From the NCBI RefSeq assembly GCF_013248975.1, contig NZ_JABRWH010000001.1, forward strand, positions 1,426,001 through 1,490,000: a stretch of DNA of 64,000 nucleotides. Direction: 5' to 3'. Source of the stretch: Neobacillus endophyticus. Its GTDB lineage: Bacteria; Bacillota; Bacilli; Bacillales; Cytobacillaceae. Of this stretch, positions 8,808-16,555 are shown one piece after another. Under the pieces are notes generated by a model that was given only the letters and a program-made list of their open reading frames with translations, did not search any database and was not told where the DNA came from. The stretch's first letter is position 1. Each line of letters begins with the position of its first letter. The position numbers were made by a program, and so were the translations under genes.

Positions 8808-9776
8808 CTACAAACCTTGCGCAGCTGTAATTAGTGCGAGTTTGTAGACGTCTTCTTCGTTACAGCCGCGGGAAAGGTCGTTGACAGGACGGTTTAATCC
8901 TTGAAGGATTGGGCCGACTGCTTCGAATCCGCCTAGGCGCTGTGCGATTTTGTAGCCGATGTTTCCAGCTTCAAGACTTGGGAAAATGAATACGTTCGCG
9001 TCGCCTTGAAGCACGGAGCCTGGTGCCTTGCTTTTTGCCACTGATGGGACGAAGGCAGCATCAAATTGGAATTCACCGTCCAATACAAGGTATGGTGCGC
9101 GGCGCTTGGCCTCTGCCACTGCTTCAACGACACGTTCTGTTTCCGGTGATTTCGCTGACCCTTTAGTGGAGAAGCTAAGCATCGCAATGCGCGGCTCGAT
9201 ATCAAACATTTCTGCTGTTCTCGAACTCTCAATTGCGATTTCCGCTAAATCCATACTGTCCGGAGCAATGTTAATCGCGCAGTCAGCAAATACATATTTC
9301 TCATCTTCGCGTACCATGATAAACACACCAGATGTTTTCTTTACGCCTTCTTTTGTTTTTATAATTTGCAATGCCGGGCGGACAGTATCAGCAGTAGAAT
9401 GTGTTGCCCCGCTGACAAGACCGTTCGCTTTATTGACATGGACAAGCATTGTGCCAAAATAATTGACATCAAGCAAAATCTTACGGGCATCCTCTTCTGT
9501 CGCTTTCCCCTTACGGCGCTCAACAAAAGCGGCCACCAACTCATCCATCCCAACATAATTCTCAGGATCATAAATTTCAACAGCATCCAACGAAACGCCC
9601 AATTCCTGTGCTTTTGCCTGAACCTTTTCAATATTTCCGATTAAAATTGGCGTCATCAATTTTTCTTCTGCCAAGCGGCCTACTGCCTTCAAAATTCTCT
9701 CATCCTGACTTTCAGGAAAAACAATTTTCATATTGCGCCCAGCAATTTTCGTCTTTAAACCTTCAAATAAATCCAC
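8808..9776 (-). CDS. pta: Phosphate acetyltransferase
   Basis: Pta interconverts acetyl-CoA and acetyl phosphate, the first step of overflow acetate formation, in the cytosol. The 322 residues match the short form of the enzyme (323 in B. subtilis), without an N-terminal regulatory domain. Typical segments are KIVFPESQDERILKAVGRL at the N-terminus, GLVSGATHSTADTVRPALQII (about 116-136) and VFIFPSLEAGNIGYKIAQRLGG (about 262-283). It starts after GAGGGAGGATT. A catabolite-responsive element (9852-9865) lies upstream, as expected for CcpA activation. Confidence 0.96.
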   Translation of the reverse strand: MDLFEGLKTKIAGRNMKIVFPESQDERILKAVGRLAEEKLMTPILIGNIEKVQAKAQELGVSLDAVEIYDPENYVGMDELVAAFVERRKGKATEEDARKILLDVNYFGTMLVHVNKANGLVSGATHSTADTVRPALQIIKTKEGVKKTSGVFIMVREDEKYVFADCAINIAPDSMDLAEIAIESSRTAEMFDIEPRIAMLSFSTKGSAKSPETERVVEAVAEAKRRAPYLVLDGEFQFDAAFVPSVAKSKAPGSVLQGDANVFIFPSLEAGNIGYKIAQRLGGFEAVGPILQGLNRPVNDLSRGCNEEDVYKLALITAAQGL

Positions 9777-9851
9777 AATAAATCCTCCCTCATAACTAAC
9801 TCCTTTTTTAGAATACTTTACTAAAGTAAAATTTCAAGAGATGCCTATCAC

Positions 9852-9865
9852 AGATAGCGCTTACC
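9852..9865 (-). promoter_or_regulatory. Candidate CcpA cre site upstream of pta
   Basis: Read on the minus strand it is GGTAAGCGCTATCT, matching 12 of 14 positions of TGWAANCGNTNWCA. It lies 76 bases before the pta start. In B. subtilis pta is activated by CcpA from an upstream cre, so position and sequence agree. No binding data are available from the sequence itself. Confidence 0.6.
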
Positions 9866-10036
9866 TCAAAAAATCTTTTTTTTCAAAATAATTTACACTA
9901 TTTCCAACCAGCAAAAAAATATTCACCCTAGTATTGTTTCATCCCAATGAATGTTTTATTCGGGCGTCACTTGGTCAAACTATGATATAGTATTTATTGT
10001 TAATAAATAGAACCATCTAGGAGGGATATATAATAT

Positions 10037-10780
10037 ATGAGTGAAGCAGCGCAAACACTTGACGGCTGGTACTGCCTCCATGACTTCCGGACCGTTGATT
10101 GGACTACTTGGAAAATGCTCCCTAGCGATGAGCGTCAAGCAGCCATCCACGAGTTTTTAAGTCTAGTTGAAAAATGGAATACAACTCAAGATCGCAATGA
10201 AGGCAGCCATGCATTATATACCATTGTTGGACAAAAGGCTGATTTTATGATGATGATTCTGAGACCAACAATGGAAGAGTTGAATGAAATTGAAACCGAA
10301 TTCAACAAAACCAAATTGGCAGAATTCACTGTCCCTGCCCATTCTTATGTATCGGTAGTAGAGCTTAGCAACTATCTGCCAGCAGATGAGGACCCCTATC
10401 AAAATCCACAAGTGCTGGCACGTCTATATCCGACAATGCCCAAAACAAAGCATGTGTGCTTTTATCCAATGGACAAGCGCCGCCAGGGCAATGACAACTG
10501 GTACATGCTGCCGATGGAAGATCGCCGCAACCTGATGCGCAGCCACGGAATGATCGGCCGTAAATATGCCGGAAAAGTAAAGCAAATCATTACCGGCTCT
10601 GTTGGCTTTGATGATTATGAATGGGGTGTCACCTTATTCGCTGACGATGTACTACAATTCAAAAAGCTCATTTATGAAATGCGCTTTGATGAAGTTAGTG
10701 CCCGCTACGGCGAATTTGGCACCTTCTTCGTAGGAAATCTTCTAACAGAAGAACGGGTTCCATCCTTCCTTCATATTTAA
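10037..10780 (+). CDS. hemQ: Coproheme decarboxylase
   Basis: HemQ (YwfI) oxidatively decarboxylates coproheme to protoheme in the coproporphyrin-dependent haem pathway of Gram-positive bacteria. It is a 247-residue chlorite-dismutase-fold protein. The catalytic Tyr is in FYPMDKRR (Tyr143) and the proximal haem His in [10 protein letters not shown] (His170). The 27-residue spacing is the same as in characterised HemQ enzymes. TAGGAGGGATATATAAT precedes the ATG. It is divergent from pta, as in B. subtilis, with a terminator downstream. Confidence 0.95.
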   Translation: MSEAAQTLDGWYCLHDFRTVDWTTWKMLPSDERQAAIHEFLSLVEKWNTTQDRNEGSHALYTIVGQKADFMMMILRPTMEELNEIETEFNKTKLAEFTVPAHSYVSVVELSNYLPADEDPYQNPQVLARLYPTMPKTKHVCFYPMDKRRQGNDNWYMLPMEDRRNLMRSHGMIGRKYAGKVKQIITGSVGFDDYEWGVTLFADDVLQFKKLIYEMRFDEVSARYGEFGTFFVGNLLTEERVPSFLHI

Positions 10781-10876
10781 TTTTTAGGCGGGGTTAAACT
10801 GGGCTGTTGATTTCTGTTCCAATCAACAGGTTTAGAAAATCAACAATGTCCTTTAACACAGCCAATTTTAAAAAAA

Positions 10877-10910
10877 GTTCTCAGGCACTGTCTGGGGACT
10901 TTTTTATTTT
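10877..10910 (+). terminator. Terminator after hemQ
   Basis: GTTCTCAG pairs with CTGGGGAC (with wobble pairs) and is followed by TTTTTTATTTTT. A second inverted repeat without a T run, CTGTTGATT/AATCAACAG, lies at 10803-10828. Confidence 0.65.
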
Positions 10911-11053
10911 TCAAATCCTCCAGTCATATATCGGTACTTCCCCTCATACTATTTAAACAGCGAATCTAAGAAACTTCCTCACTAGACAGCCAGCAGAAAG
11001 AGGTGGGAATCAAAGGAATGATTTCATTCCCACAAGAACCATTTTGGTTTAGG

Positions 11054-11082
11054 GAGTATTTATAAAATGTTGGGCATGCATT
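11054..11082 (+). promoter_or_regulatory. Candidate sigma-E promoter of gerQ
   Basis: GAGTATT (11054-11060), a 14-base spacer and CATGCATT (11075-11082) match the sigma-E pattern KMATATT-N14-CATACAnT in most positions. It lies 29 bases before the gerQ start. B. subtilis gerQ is a mother-cell gene. Besides this and the hemQ terminator, the 10781-11110 gap holds nothing evident. Confidence 0.55.
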
Positions 11083-11110
11083 CGTTCATTCATTTTTAGG
11101 AGGGAAAAAG

Positions 11111-11575
11111 ATGAGCCAATATTATAATCCACAGGGATTTCAACCTTATACTGGGGCCGCAGGGCAGCAAGGAGCCCAGCCAATTGCCGGAGGGCAAGCG
11201 TTTCAGCCGGGATTCCAATCATTTCCGCCGCCTGGAACAGGCGGTGTACCAAGACCGCCTTCCAATGCAGGCACTCAAGTACCCGGTATGCTGCCAATCG
11301 AACAATCCTATATCGAAAATATTTTACGTTTAAACAAAGGAAAACTGGTCCATTTATTTGCAACCTTTGAAGGCAGTACCCAATGGAACTCCAAAGAATT
11401 TGTTGGGATAATTGAAGCTGCTGGAAGAGACCATGTCATTTTAAGCGATCCGCAAGCCGGCACCCGCTATCTGATTCCAATGGTCTCAGTAGATTACATT
11501 ACCTTTGCCGAAGAAATTGAGTATGAATATCCATATGGTGCCACTCCCTCTTTAGGGACATATCCACCACGATAA
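11111..11575 (+). CDS. gerQ: Spore coat protein GerQ
   Basis: GerQ (YwdL) is a spore inner-coat protein needed to locate the cortex-lytic enzyme CwlJ, and it is cross-linked by transglutaminase. The N-terminal half is rich in Gln, Gly and Pro (MSQYYNPQGFQPYTGAAGQQ). The conserved C-terminal half starts near residue 57: GMLPIEQSYIENILRLNKGKL, then an Sm-like sequence GIIEAAGRDHVILSDPQ. The length is 154, against 181 in B. subtilis; the low-complexity N-terminus is shorter. AGGAGGG lies 7 bases before the ATG. Confidence 0.93.
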   Translation: MSQYYNPQGFQPYTGAAGQQGAQPIAGGQAFQPGFQSFPPPGTGGVPRPPSNAGTQVPGMLPIEQSYIENILRLNKGKLVHLFATFEGSTQWNSKEFVGIIEAAGRDHVILSDPQAGTRYLIPMVSVDYITFAEEIEYEYPYGATPSLGTYPPR

Positions 11576-11596
11576 CAAAATTTCTTATCAGCCAAA

Positions 11597-11637
11597 AAAA
11601 AGGCATTGGGACCTGTTTTGCACCCAATGCCTTTTTC
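11597..11637 (+). terminator. Terminator between gerQ and ywdK, bidirectional
   Basis: AAGGCATTGGG pairs with CCCAATGCCTTTTT around a 12-base loop, with an A run on the left arm. It serves the converging gerQ and ywdK genes. Confidence 0.85.
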
Positions 11638-11642
11638 CTTAT

Positions 11643-12014
11643 TTATAAATGCTTAATCGCTCCAACGACAATCAAAATCCACGCAGCTAAAAAACAAACA
11701 CCGCCGATTGGCGTAATGGCACCCAGAATGCTGATTTTCGTCAAACATAAGATGTACAAACTTCCGCTGAAAAAAATGATCCCAGTCAGCATCAACCATC
11801 CTGACCAAGTAAATAGCGCACTGCCGGCAACCCTGCTAAGCAGCAGGCCGACAACTACTATCCCTATAGCATGAAACATTTGGTATGTTACACCTGTTTT
11901 CCAAATATCCAAATAATATGGTTCAAGCCTGTCCTTTAGTCCATGCGCTCCAAACGCCCCTAACGCCACGGCCAAAAAGGCGTTAATGGCGCCGATCACA
12001 ACAAAAAACTTCAT
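11643..12014 (-). CDS. ywdK: DUF423 membrane protein YwdK
   Basis: Small four-helix membrane protein of 123 residues, equal in length to B. subtilis YwdK. Its N-terminus MKFFVVIGAINAFLAVALGAFGAHGLKDRL is the DUF423 signature, and HAIGIVVVGLL and FFSGSLYILCL mark later segments. No activity is established for the family. It follows ywdI by 31 bases on the same strand and is probably co-transcribed. Confidence 0.9.
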   Translation of the reverse strand: MKFFVVIGAINAFLAVALGAFGAHGLKDRLEPYYLDIWKTGVTYQMFHAIGIVVVGLLLSRVAGSALFTWSGWLMLTGIIFFSGSLYILCLTKISILGAITPIGGVCFLAAWILIVVGAIKHL

Positions 12015-12045
12015 TTAAATCCCCTCCCATTTTGTTTCGTTCCCA

Positions 12046-12363
12046 TTAAAAGTCCAATAAAGAATCCCCATTTGCGCCGTCATCCAATTCCATTTTTTTC
12101 GGTTGCGGCATTGCGGCTGGCTGCTGAACAACCTGCGGCTGAAACACTTGCTGTATGTAAGCGGGTTGCGGCGGGACCTGGGGTGTTATAGTTTCCGGAG
12201 TCCAAGCACCCCCGCCTTTTACCTGCTGCTCGTCCAAAATTAACTCGCATAATATTTTAATAGAGTAAATCTTCTCCCGCAAGTTTTCACCCTTTTGCGC
12301 TTGTTTTAATTCTGCTTCCATTTTTGATAATAGTTTTTGCACGGATATATCCACTTTTGGCAC
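12046..12363 (-). CDS. ywdI: YwdI family protein
   Basis: A 105-residue hydrophilic protein with an N-terminal helical half (VDISVQKLLSKMEAELKQAQ... REKIYSIKILCELILDE). A Pro/Gln-rich linker (about 65-90) follows, and it ends in an acidic tail (DDGANGDSLLDF). It matches the YwdI family by position before ywdK and by the N-terminal helix. No function is known. The start is ATG at 12363. It heads a two-gene unit with ywdK. Confidence 0.75.
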   Translation of the reverse strand: MPKVDISVQKLLSKMEAELKQAQKGENLREKIYSIKILCELILDEQQVKGGGAWTPETITPQVPPQPAYIQQVFQPQVVQQPAAMPQPKKMELDDGANGDSLLDF

Positions 12364-12464
12364 CTCAACGTTTAAGTCTTGCTTCTATTCTACATGAGTA
12401 TCGCCGATTTTTCGAAGAAATAGACTGCATTAAATCTCGCTTTATCATTCGACAGTTATTTCCA

Positions 12465-12480
12465 TGTTTCACGTGAAACA
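12465..12480. other. parS site (ParB/Spo0J binding)
   Basis: TGTTTCACGTGAAACA is a perfect 16-bp palindrome and fits the B. subtilis parS consensus TGTTNCACGTGAAACA. The palindrome extends two further bases on each side. It lies in the gap between ywdI and the moeB terminator, not in a gene. parS sites cluster around oriC in Bacillus, and B. subtilis has origin-proximal copies on both arms. Confidence 0.92.
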
Positions 12481-12501
12481 TGTCAGAATATGCATAATAG
12501 A

Positions 12502-12528
12502 AGCCCGTGCGGCTAAACGCACGGGCTC
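12502..12528 (-). terminator. Terminator after moeB
   Basis: AGCCCGTGCG pairs with CGCACGGGCT around a short loop; on the minus strand it is followed by TCTATTAT, a weak T run. It directly follows the moeB stop. Confidence 0.6.
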
Positions 12529-12531
12529 CAT

Positions 12532-13551
12532 TTATCCTAGAATACGCTGATAAATCGCTTTTGCATGGGAGAGGTCCTTGGTGCCATGTATAAGTGCTCG
12601 GCCATCTTGAAAAATAACCATTCGCTCGCTGCCCATTTCAACCGACAATAAATAGGGATTTCCTTTCACTGTATATCCTAGCTGGTCAAGCTGGGAAGCG
12701 AGTTTCCCCAGCGATACCTCACCTTGTATCGACGGACGGATCTGCACGGTGTCCCGCCCACAGAGGACGGTGGTTTTTGTCCTATTTTCATGGTCAAGAT
12801 ATGGATATGTCCTACTTTCACCGCACGACATACAGCCAGGATCCTTCGCCTTTGACATTTTCATGCTTGTATATTGATTCCGCCATAAATCAAAACTGAC
12901 AAACGATGTGCGCACCGCATCCCAATCCTCAACCAGGATTTTAAGCGCTTCTGCGGACTGGTGGGCTATTACCATTTGAACCGCAGGGGATATAATTCCA
13001 CCGGTATCACAAGTCATTCCCTGCAACGGGATCTTGCGAAGCAGACAATTCAAACATGCCGTTTTACCAGGAATAATAGAAAAACTCATGCCAAAGCTGC
13101 CCACACACGCACCATAAATCCAAGGGACATTGTATTTTTGCGACACATCATTCAACATCATACGCGTTTCAAAATTATCCGTTGCGTCCAGGATGACATC
13201 AACATCAGACGCCAGCTCCTCCAGCATTTCAGCCGTGGCATCCCCGATCATTGCCCGCACTTCTACATCTGAATTAATCGCCTTAAGGCGCTTCTCGGCC
13301 GCCGCCGCTTTCGGGAGCTGTTCCGCCACATCTGCTTCTGTATAAAGTTGTTGACGCTGCAGGTTGCTAGCCTCGACATAATCCCGATCAACGATTGTGA
13401 TTTTCCCAACTCCGGCTCGAGCCAGAATTTCCGCATTGCCTGAGCCCAGAGCCCCAGCACCAATGATTAAGGCATGCTTGCTGCGAAGCTTCTGCTGACC
13501 CGATTTCCCGATTCCTGTGAACAGAATCTGCCGTGAATAACGCTCGTCCAT
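12532..13551 (-). CDS. moeB: Molybdopterin-synthase adenylyltransferase (ThiF/MoeB family)
   Basis: E1-like enzyme that adenylates the C-terminal Gly-Gly of MoaD so that it can be thiocarboxylated. MDERYSRQILFTGIGKSGQQKL starts the ThiF fold. The nucleotide loop IGAGALGSGNAEILARAG is near residue 35. Zinc ligands are in CLNCLL and CMSC. The ATG at 13551 follows GGGGGGAAGGG and gives 339 residues, the length in B. subtilis; a longer frame starts at 13584. No rhodanese domain follows. moaD and moaE next door support MoeB over ThiF. Confidence 0.88.
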   Translation of the reverse strand: MDERYSRQILFTGIGKSGQQKLRSKHALIIGAGALGSGNAEILARAGVGKITIVDRDYVEASNLQRQQLYTEADVAEQLPKAAAAEKRLKAINSDVEVRAMIGDATAEMLEELASDVDVILDATDNFETRMMLNDVSQKYNVPWIYGACVGSFGMSFSIIPGKTACLNCLLRKIPLQGMTCDTGGIISPAVQMVIAHQSAEALKILVEDWDAVRTSFVSFDLWRNQYTSMKMSKAKDPGCMSCGESRTYPYLDHENRTKTTVLCGRDTVQIRPSIQGEVSLGKLASQLDQLGYTVKGNPYLLSVEMGSERMVIFQDGRALIHGTKDLSHAKAIYQRILG

Positions 13552-13567
13552 TTCCCTTCCCCCCTTC

Positions 13568-13597
13568 GAAAGAAAACCCGCCAATAGGGCGGGCTAA
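13568..13597 (-). terminator. Terminator of the moaE-moaD unit
   Basis: On the minus strand CCGCCCTATTGGCGGG is followed by TTTTCTTTCG. It separates moaD from moeB, which therefore probably has its own promoter. Confidence 0.7.
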
Positions 13598-13599
13598 TG

Positions 13600-13742
13600 T
13601 GACCGTAACGCTCTGATTTATAAAATATTTCACCGAAAACTAGGTATTCATACTGAAAGCCTGCGTTTTATTTGTGAATCCCTCAGTTTTATTCGCTATT
13701 TCACTGCGTTTCCCCGAAATTAATGGCCAAAAAACTTACAAA
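13600..13742. repeat. Degenerate short-repeat stretch between moaD and moeB
   Basis: On the minus strand, GAATAAAACTGAGGGATTCAC is echoed by ATAAAACGCAGGCTTTCA, and GTGAAATAGCG by GTGAAATATTT, at spacings of about 20-50 bases. These look like eroded copies of a short unit. No open frame or RNA fold was recognised. Confidence 0.35.
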
Positions 13743-13753
13743 AGAACCTAAAA

Positions 13754-13987
13754 TCAGCCACCGCTGACCGGCGGAATAAATGCGATCACATCGCCATCAC
13801 GGATAATCTCATCTTCTCCCGCAAACTCTTCATTAATCGCCGTCATAACGGTATCAAGCTTAGGCAAATCATACTTTTCCATCAGCATTGCCTTTAATTC
13901 CGCAACGGTTTTCCCGCTTGCCGCAATATCTAGAGACTCCTGACCGACCGCATCACGCAAATGAGCGAACATCAGCACTTTATTCAT
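13754..13987 (-). CDS. moaD: Molybdopterin synthase small subunit
   Basis: Ubiquitin-like sulfur carrier that donates its C-terminal thiocarboxylate to build the molybdopterin dithiolene. The 77 residues begin MNKVLMFAHLRDAVGQESL and end IAFIPPVSGG with the essential Gly-Gly. A longer upstream-extended frame exists but is the shadow of moaE. The ATG at 13987 overlaps the moaE stop by eight bases, so translation is probably coupled. The length equals that of B. subtilis MoaD. Confidence 0.93.
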   Translation of the reverse strand: MNKVLMFAHLRDAVGQESLDIAASGKTVAELKAMLMEKYDLPKLDTVMTAINEEFAGEDEIIRDGDVIAFIPPVSGG

Positions 13988-14444
13988 GCACATCTTCCCC
14001 CTCTGGTTTACCGCTTGGGTAGGAAACGGTCTCCAGCTGGTTTCCGATCCATTCTTCCCCGTCTTCCCAATGTTCCTTCTTCCAAATCGGGACAATTTCC
14101 TTGATGCGTTCAATCGCATAGCGGTTCGCTTCATAGGCATCTGCGCGGTGCGGCGTCGAAACAGCAATCACGACGGCCACATCTGTAATCTCCAGGCGCC
14201 CGATCCGGTGGGTAATGGCGACCTTAGAGCCTTTCCAGCGCTCTTCAATTTCCGCCCCGATTTGCGCAAGCTTTTTCACGGCCATTGCCTCGTAAGCTTC
14301 ATATATTAAAAATAATGTTTTCTTGCCGTTCGTTAATTCACGAACAGTGCCGATAAAAGTCGTGATCGCGCCCGCTTCACGCTCGACCACTTTATCAATC
14401 ACCGCTTGAATTTGAATCGGCTCTTTTGAAATTTCATATCGCAA
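13980..14444 (-). CDS. moaE: Molybdopterin synthase large subunit
   Basis: Catalytic subunit that inserts sulfur from MoaD into precursor Z. Key segments are AITTFIGTVRELTNGK, LIYEAYEAMAVKKL and HRIGRLEITDVAVVIAVSTPHRADAYEA, with the catalytic Lys in VPIWKKEHWEDGEEW. I place the start at TTG 14444 (MRYEISKEPIQIQ) because GAGGTG stands six bases before it. The GTG within that GAGGTG (14453) and an ATG at 14495 would give 157 or 171 residues. moaE precedes and overlaps moaD. Confidence 0.92.
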   Translation of the reverse strand: MRYEISKEPIQIQAVIDKVVEREAGAITTFIGTVRELTNGKKTLFLIYEAYEAMAVKKLAQIGAEIEERWKGSKVAITHRIGRLEITDVAVVIAVSTPHRADAYEANRYAIERIKEIVPIWKKEHWEDGEEWIGNQLETVSYPSGKPEGEDVHE

Positions 14445-14576
14445 TTCGTTCACCTCTTGCCTCAAAGGCTTTAGCCCGGCCCCTTCCAGCAGCACTAGTT
14501 GCCAGCCAATAGTATGTAGTTATGACCTATTATATTTTTTACACTTCCAGGAAAGCAAATGTTTCTTTTCTGCTCT

Positions 14577-15185
14577 CTAAAATAAATCCCTTATGTCTTC
14601 TACTTTCGCCCGCCTTTTAGCCTCTTCATATTCATTCGGCCGATTCATATTGAAAAATAGTTCCCCTAACTCGCTAAAACCTCCCAGCTCTGCTGCAGTT
14701 ACATAACGGACATTTAGTTGCGAAAGCAGGTTTTTCATGCTCAATTTTTCTTCTTCCAGCCTTTTGGCTGTTTTCTCCAAAATTCTTTTATGATAAACAG
14801 CAAATAGTGGGTGCTCGTTTCCGTCAATTACAGGAACGACCGCATCATGGGAGCCGCAAAGACTGACAAGCACAGACGCCAGTTCACCGGATACAAAAGG
14901 CATATCACAAGCCGTCAGTAAATTCATATCACACTCACTCGCCGTCAGGCCAGCATACAGCCCCGCAAGCGGTCCCATTCCAGGATGCTGATCTGCAGTC
15001 ATTTTTAACCCCAGAAACTTATATTCCTGCGGATCATTTGTAACCAGCACCATCTCATGGAAATAAGGACGTAATCGATCACGAATCCTTTCAATGCTTG
15101 GTTTATTATTTATTTTCAAAAGAGCTTTATTTGTCCCCATGCGGTTTGATTTGCCGCCGGCTAAAATAATGGCTGAAGCCTGCAT
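14577..15185 (-). CDS. mobA: Molybdenum cofactor guanylyltransferase
   Basis: MobA joins GMP to molybdopterin to form the dinucleotide cofactor of DMSO-reductase-type enzymes. The N-terminal nucleotidyltransferase motif is AIILAGGKSNRMGTNKALL (about 5-23). The Mg-binding Asp is in LLTACDMPFVSGELA (about 90-104), and AVYHKRILE follows later. The length is 202 residues (199 in B. subtilis). It lies 124 bases upstream of moaE on the same strand. moaA, moaC, moeA and mobB are not in the window. Confidence 0.92.
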   Translation of the reverse strand: MQASAIILAGGKSNRMGTNKALLKINNKPSIERIRDRLRPYFHEMVLVTNDPQEYKFLGLKMTADQHPGMGPLAGLYAGLTASECDMNLLTACDMPFVSGELASVLVSLCGSHDAVVPVIDGNEHPLFAVYHKRILEKTAKRLEEEKLSMKNLLSQLNVRYVTAAELGGFSELGELFFNMNRPNEYEEAKRRAKVEDIRDLF

Positions 15186-15362
15186 CCAGCGTCACACTCC
15201 CTTTCGTTCTCCTACCAGTTTAATATAGTTTTCCACCCAACGTAAACACGTAACTTTTCTTCTGATCCCCGATAAAATGGGATATATTTCAATTATTGAT
15301 TTATAATGGAATGGCTCTGTTATTATTCATTGTTGATTTTAATGTAGGTAAGAGAATTCATA

Positions 15363-15542
15363 AGCGGAGAATTTCCGGCTATTGTATATAGATAAAGTTT
15401 AAGAAGCAGATATTAGCGGAGATATTCCGATTAACGGCTCTAAATAAGACAAAACCCAAAGATTTGGATAATATAAAAGGAAAAACTTCCTTTATTTCTA
15501 AGGAAATAGGGGTATTTCCCAATTTAGACGGAATTTTTACCG
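15363..15542. repeat. Degenerate AGCGGAGA-type repeats in decayed region
   Basis: The 15186-16186 gap starts with AT-rich sequence. AGCGGAGAATTTCCGG (15363-15378) and AGCGGAGATATTCCG (15415-15429) are near-identical dyads 52 bases apart. CGGAATTTTTACCG (15529-15542) is a third related dyad. No gene is evident here. Confidence 0.4.
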
Positions 15543-15610
15543 TTTAATTTTCAAACACTGTGAAATCAACATTTAGCTATAACAGACATCCATGCAAAAA
15601 AATTGGCACA

Positions 15611-15808
15611 TCTATGAATGAAAACTAATCTCCTCTGGCAATAAAGGTATTGCGGTTGGCGTCGAGAGGTCGAGGCTCTGTGATGCTGCGAGCTCTAATA
15701 ACAGACGGACCCCAACGCCTGGTGCACATATGATTGTTGTTCCTTTTTGGAAGCACGCTGCAAGCTGTGGAAAAATCACTTGATCTTTTGTATGATTGTT
15801 AACAATTT
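15611..15808 (-). other. Unassigned reverse-strand open stretch, possible gene remnant
   Basis: About 65 sense codons between in-frame stops encode a protein-like sequence including CFQKGTTIICAPGVGVRLLL and TAIPLLPEEISFHS. There is no plausible start codon with a ribosome-binding site. It abuts the pdxK remnant on the other strand. I do not recognise the family. It may be a fragment of a deleted gene or chance. Confidence 0.25.
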
Positions 15809-16030
15809 AACGTATACCAGTCCGAAAAAATAGAAACCACCTTTACCCATGGTGCGGGCTGTACTAACTCAGCTGCTATCTGTGCGGAACTGGCAAAAGG
15901 AAAATCAGTTTTTGAAGCAATGGAAGTCTCAAAAGCGTTTGTTTCCGCCGCCATCGGACAAGGATTCCGCTTAAATGAATATGTCGGTCCGACTTGGCAC
16001 GGTGCCTACCGCAGACATTTAAAAAACTAA
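15803..16030 (+). pseudogene. pdxK: C-terminal remnant of pyridoxine kinase PdxK
   Basis: The 75 codons encode the C-terminus of a ThiD/PdxK-type kinase: SEKIETTFTHGAGCTNSAA contains the anion-hole motif GAGCT. AELAKGKSVFEAMEVSKAFV and the terminal LNEYVGPTWHGAYRRHLKN follow. The full enzyme has about 270 residues; the first 200 are missing and a stop lies just before the fragment. pdxK is near the ywd genes in B. subtilis, so this is a decayed ancestral gene in place, not an import. An intact copy may exist elsewhere. Confidence 0.85.
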
Positions 16031-16186
16031 ATAAATGAAGAGATGACCCCATATTGGAGGGCATCCTTTCTTTTTTCAAACATAGTTTTCGCATTTTCTT
16101 AATGATTTTAGTATGATAGTTACATTATTAATTACAATATTGTTTAGGCAAAATTGACCTGCTATGAGGGAAAGGAGGCAGCTTAT

Positions 16187-16534
16187 ATGGAAGTAGTGGA
16201 GATTCAAAAAGTCCAGGAAGTCATTAACAGCTTTGCCAATAAAGATGTTTATATCCATTTGGAAACAACCAACGGCGCCTATGCATCACATTTCAATCAA
16301 TCTTTCTTTTCTGCAGGAGCATATATCCGGAATGCCCTTGTCCGCTATGAGTTAGGCAAGATCACCGGCAATGGTCCGTATCGTGTAGGTCTAAAAATAA
16401 ACCTTGGCTGGATCTATGCCGAGGGTATCACCCATTATGAAATAGACGAACAAGGGAGATTACTGCTTGCCGGTCATGATTATGACGGGAAATTAGCCGT
16501 AGCTCTTGAAATCAGCGCCACTCCGTTTGAATAA
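16187..16534 (+). CDS. yojF: YojF family protein (DUF1806)
   Basis: A 115-residue protein of unknown biochemical role that is regularly paired with the bacillithiol deacetylase BshB2. It starts MEVVEIQKVQEVINSFANKDVYIHLETTNGAYASH. FFSAGAYIRNALVRYE and GLKINLGWIYAEGITHYE mark the conserved core. The ATG at 16187 is 8 bases after AAAGGAGG; an upstream ATG at 16154 lacks such a site. bshB2 begins 21 bases after its stop, so the pair is one transcript. Confidence 0.9.
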   Translation: MEVVEIQKVQEVINSFANKDVYIHLETTNGAYASHFNQSFFSAGAYIRNALVRYELGKITGNGPYRVGLKINLGWIYAEGITHYEIDEQGRLLLAGHDYDGKLAVALEISATPFE

Positions 16535-16555
16535 TCGTGGAAAGGAGTAAACAGT

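Noticed and set aside
9028..9462. 144-codon plus-strand frame inside pta
   Set aside because: Antisense shadow of pta; no ribosome-binding site or known family.
10803..10828. Inverted repeat CTGTTGATT/AATCAACAG after hemQ taken as terminator
   Set aside because: It lacks a T run; the hairpin at 10877-10910 is a better terminator.
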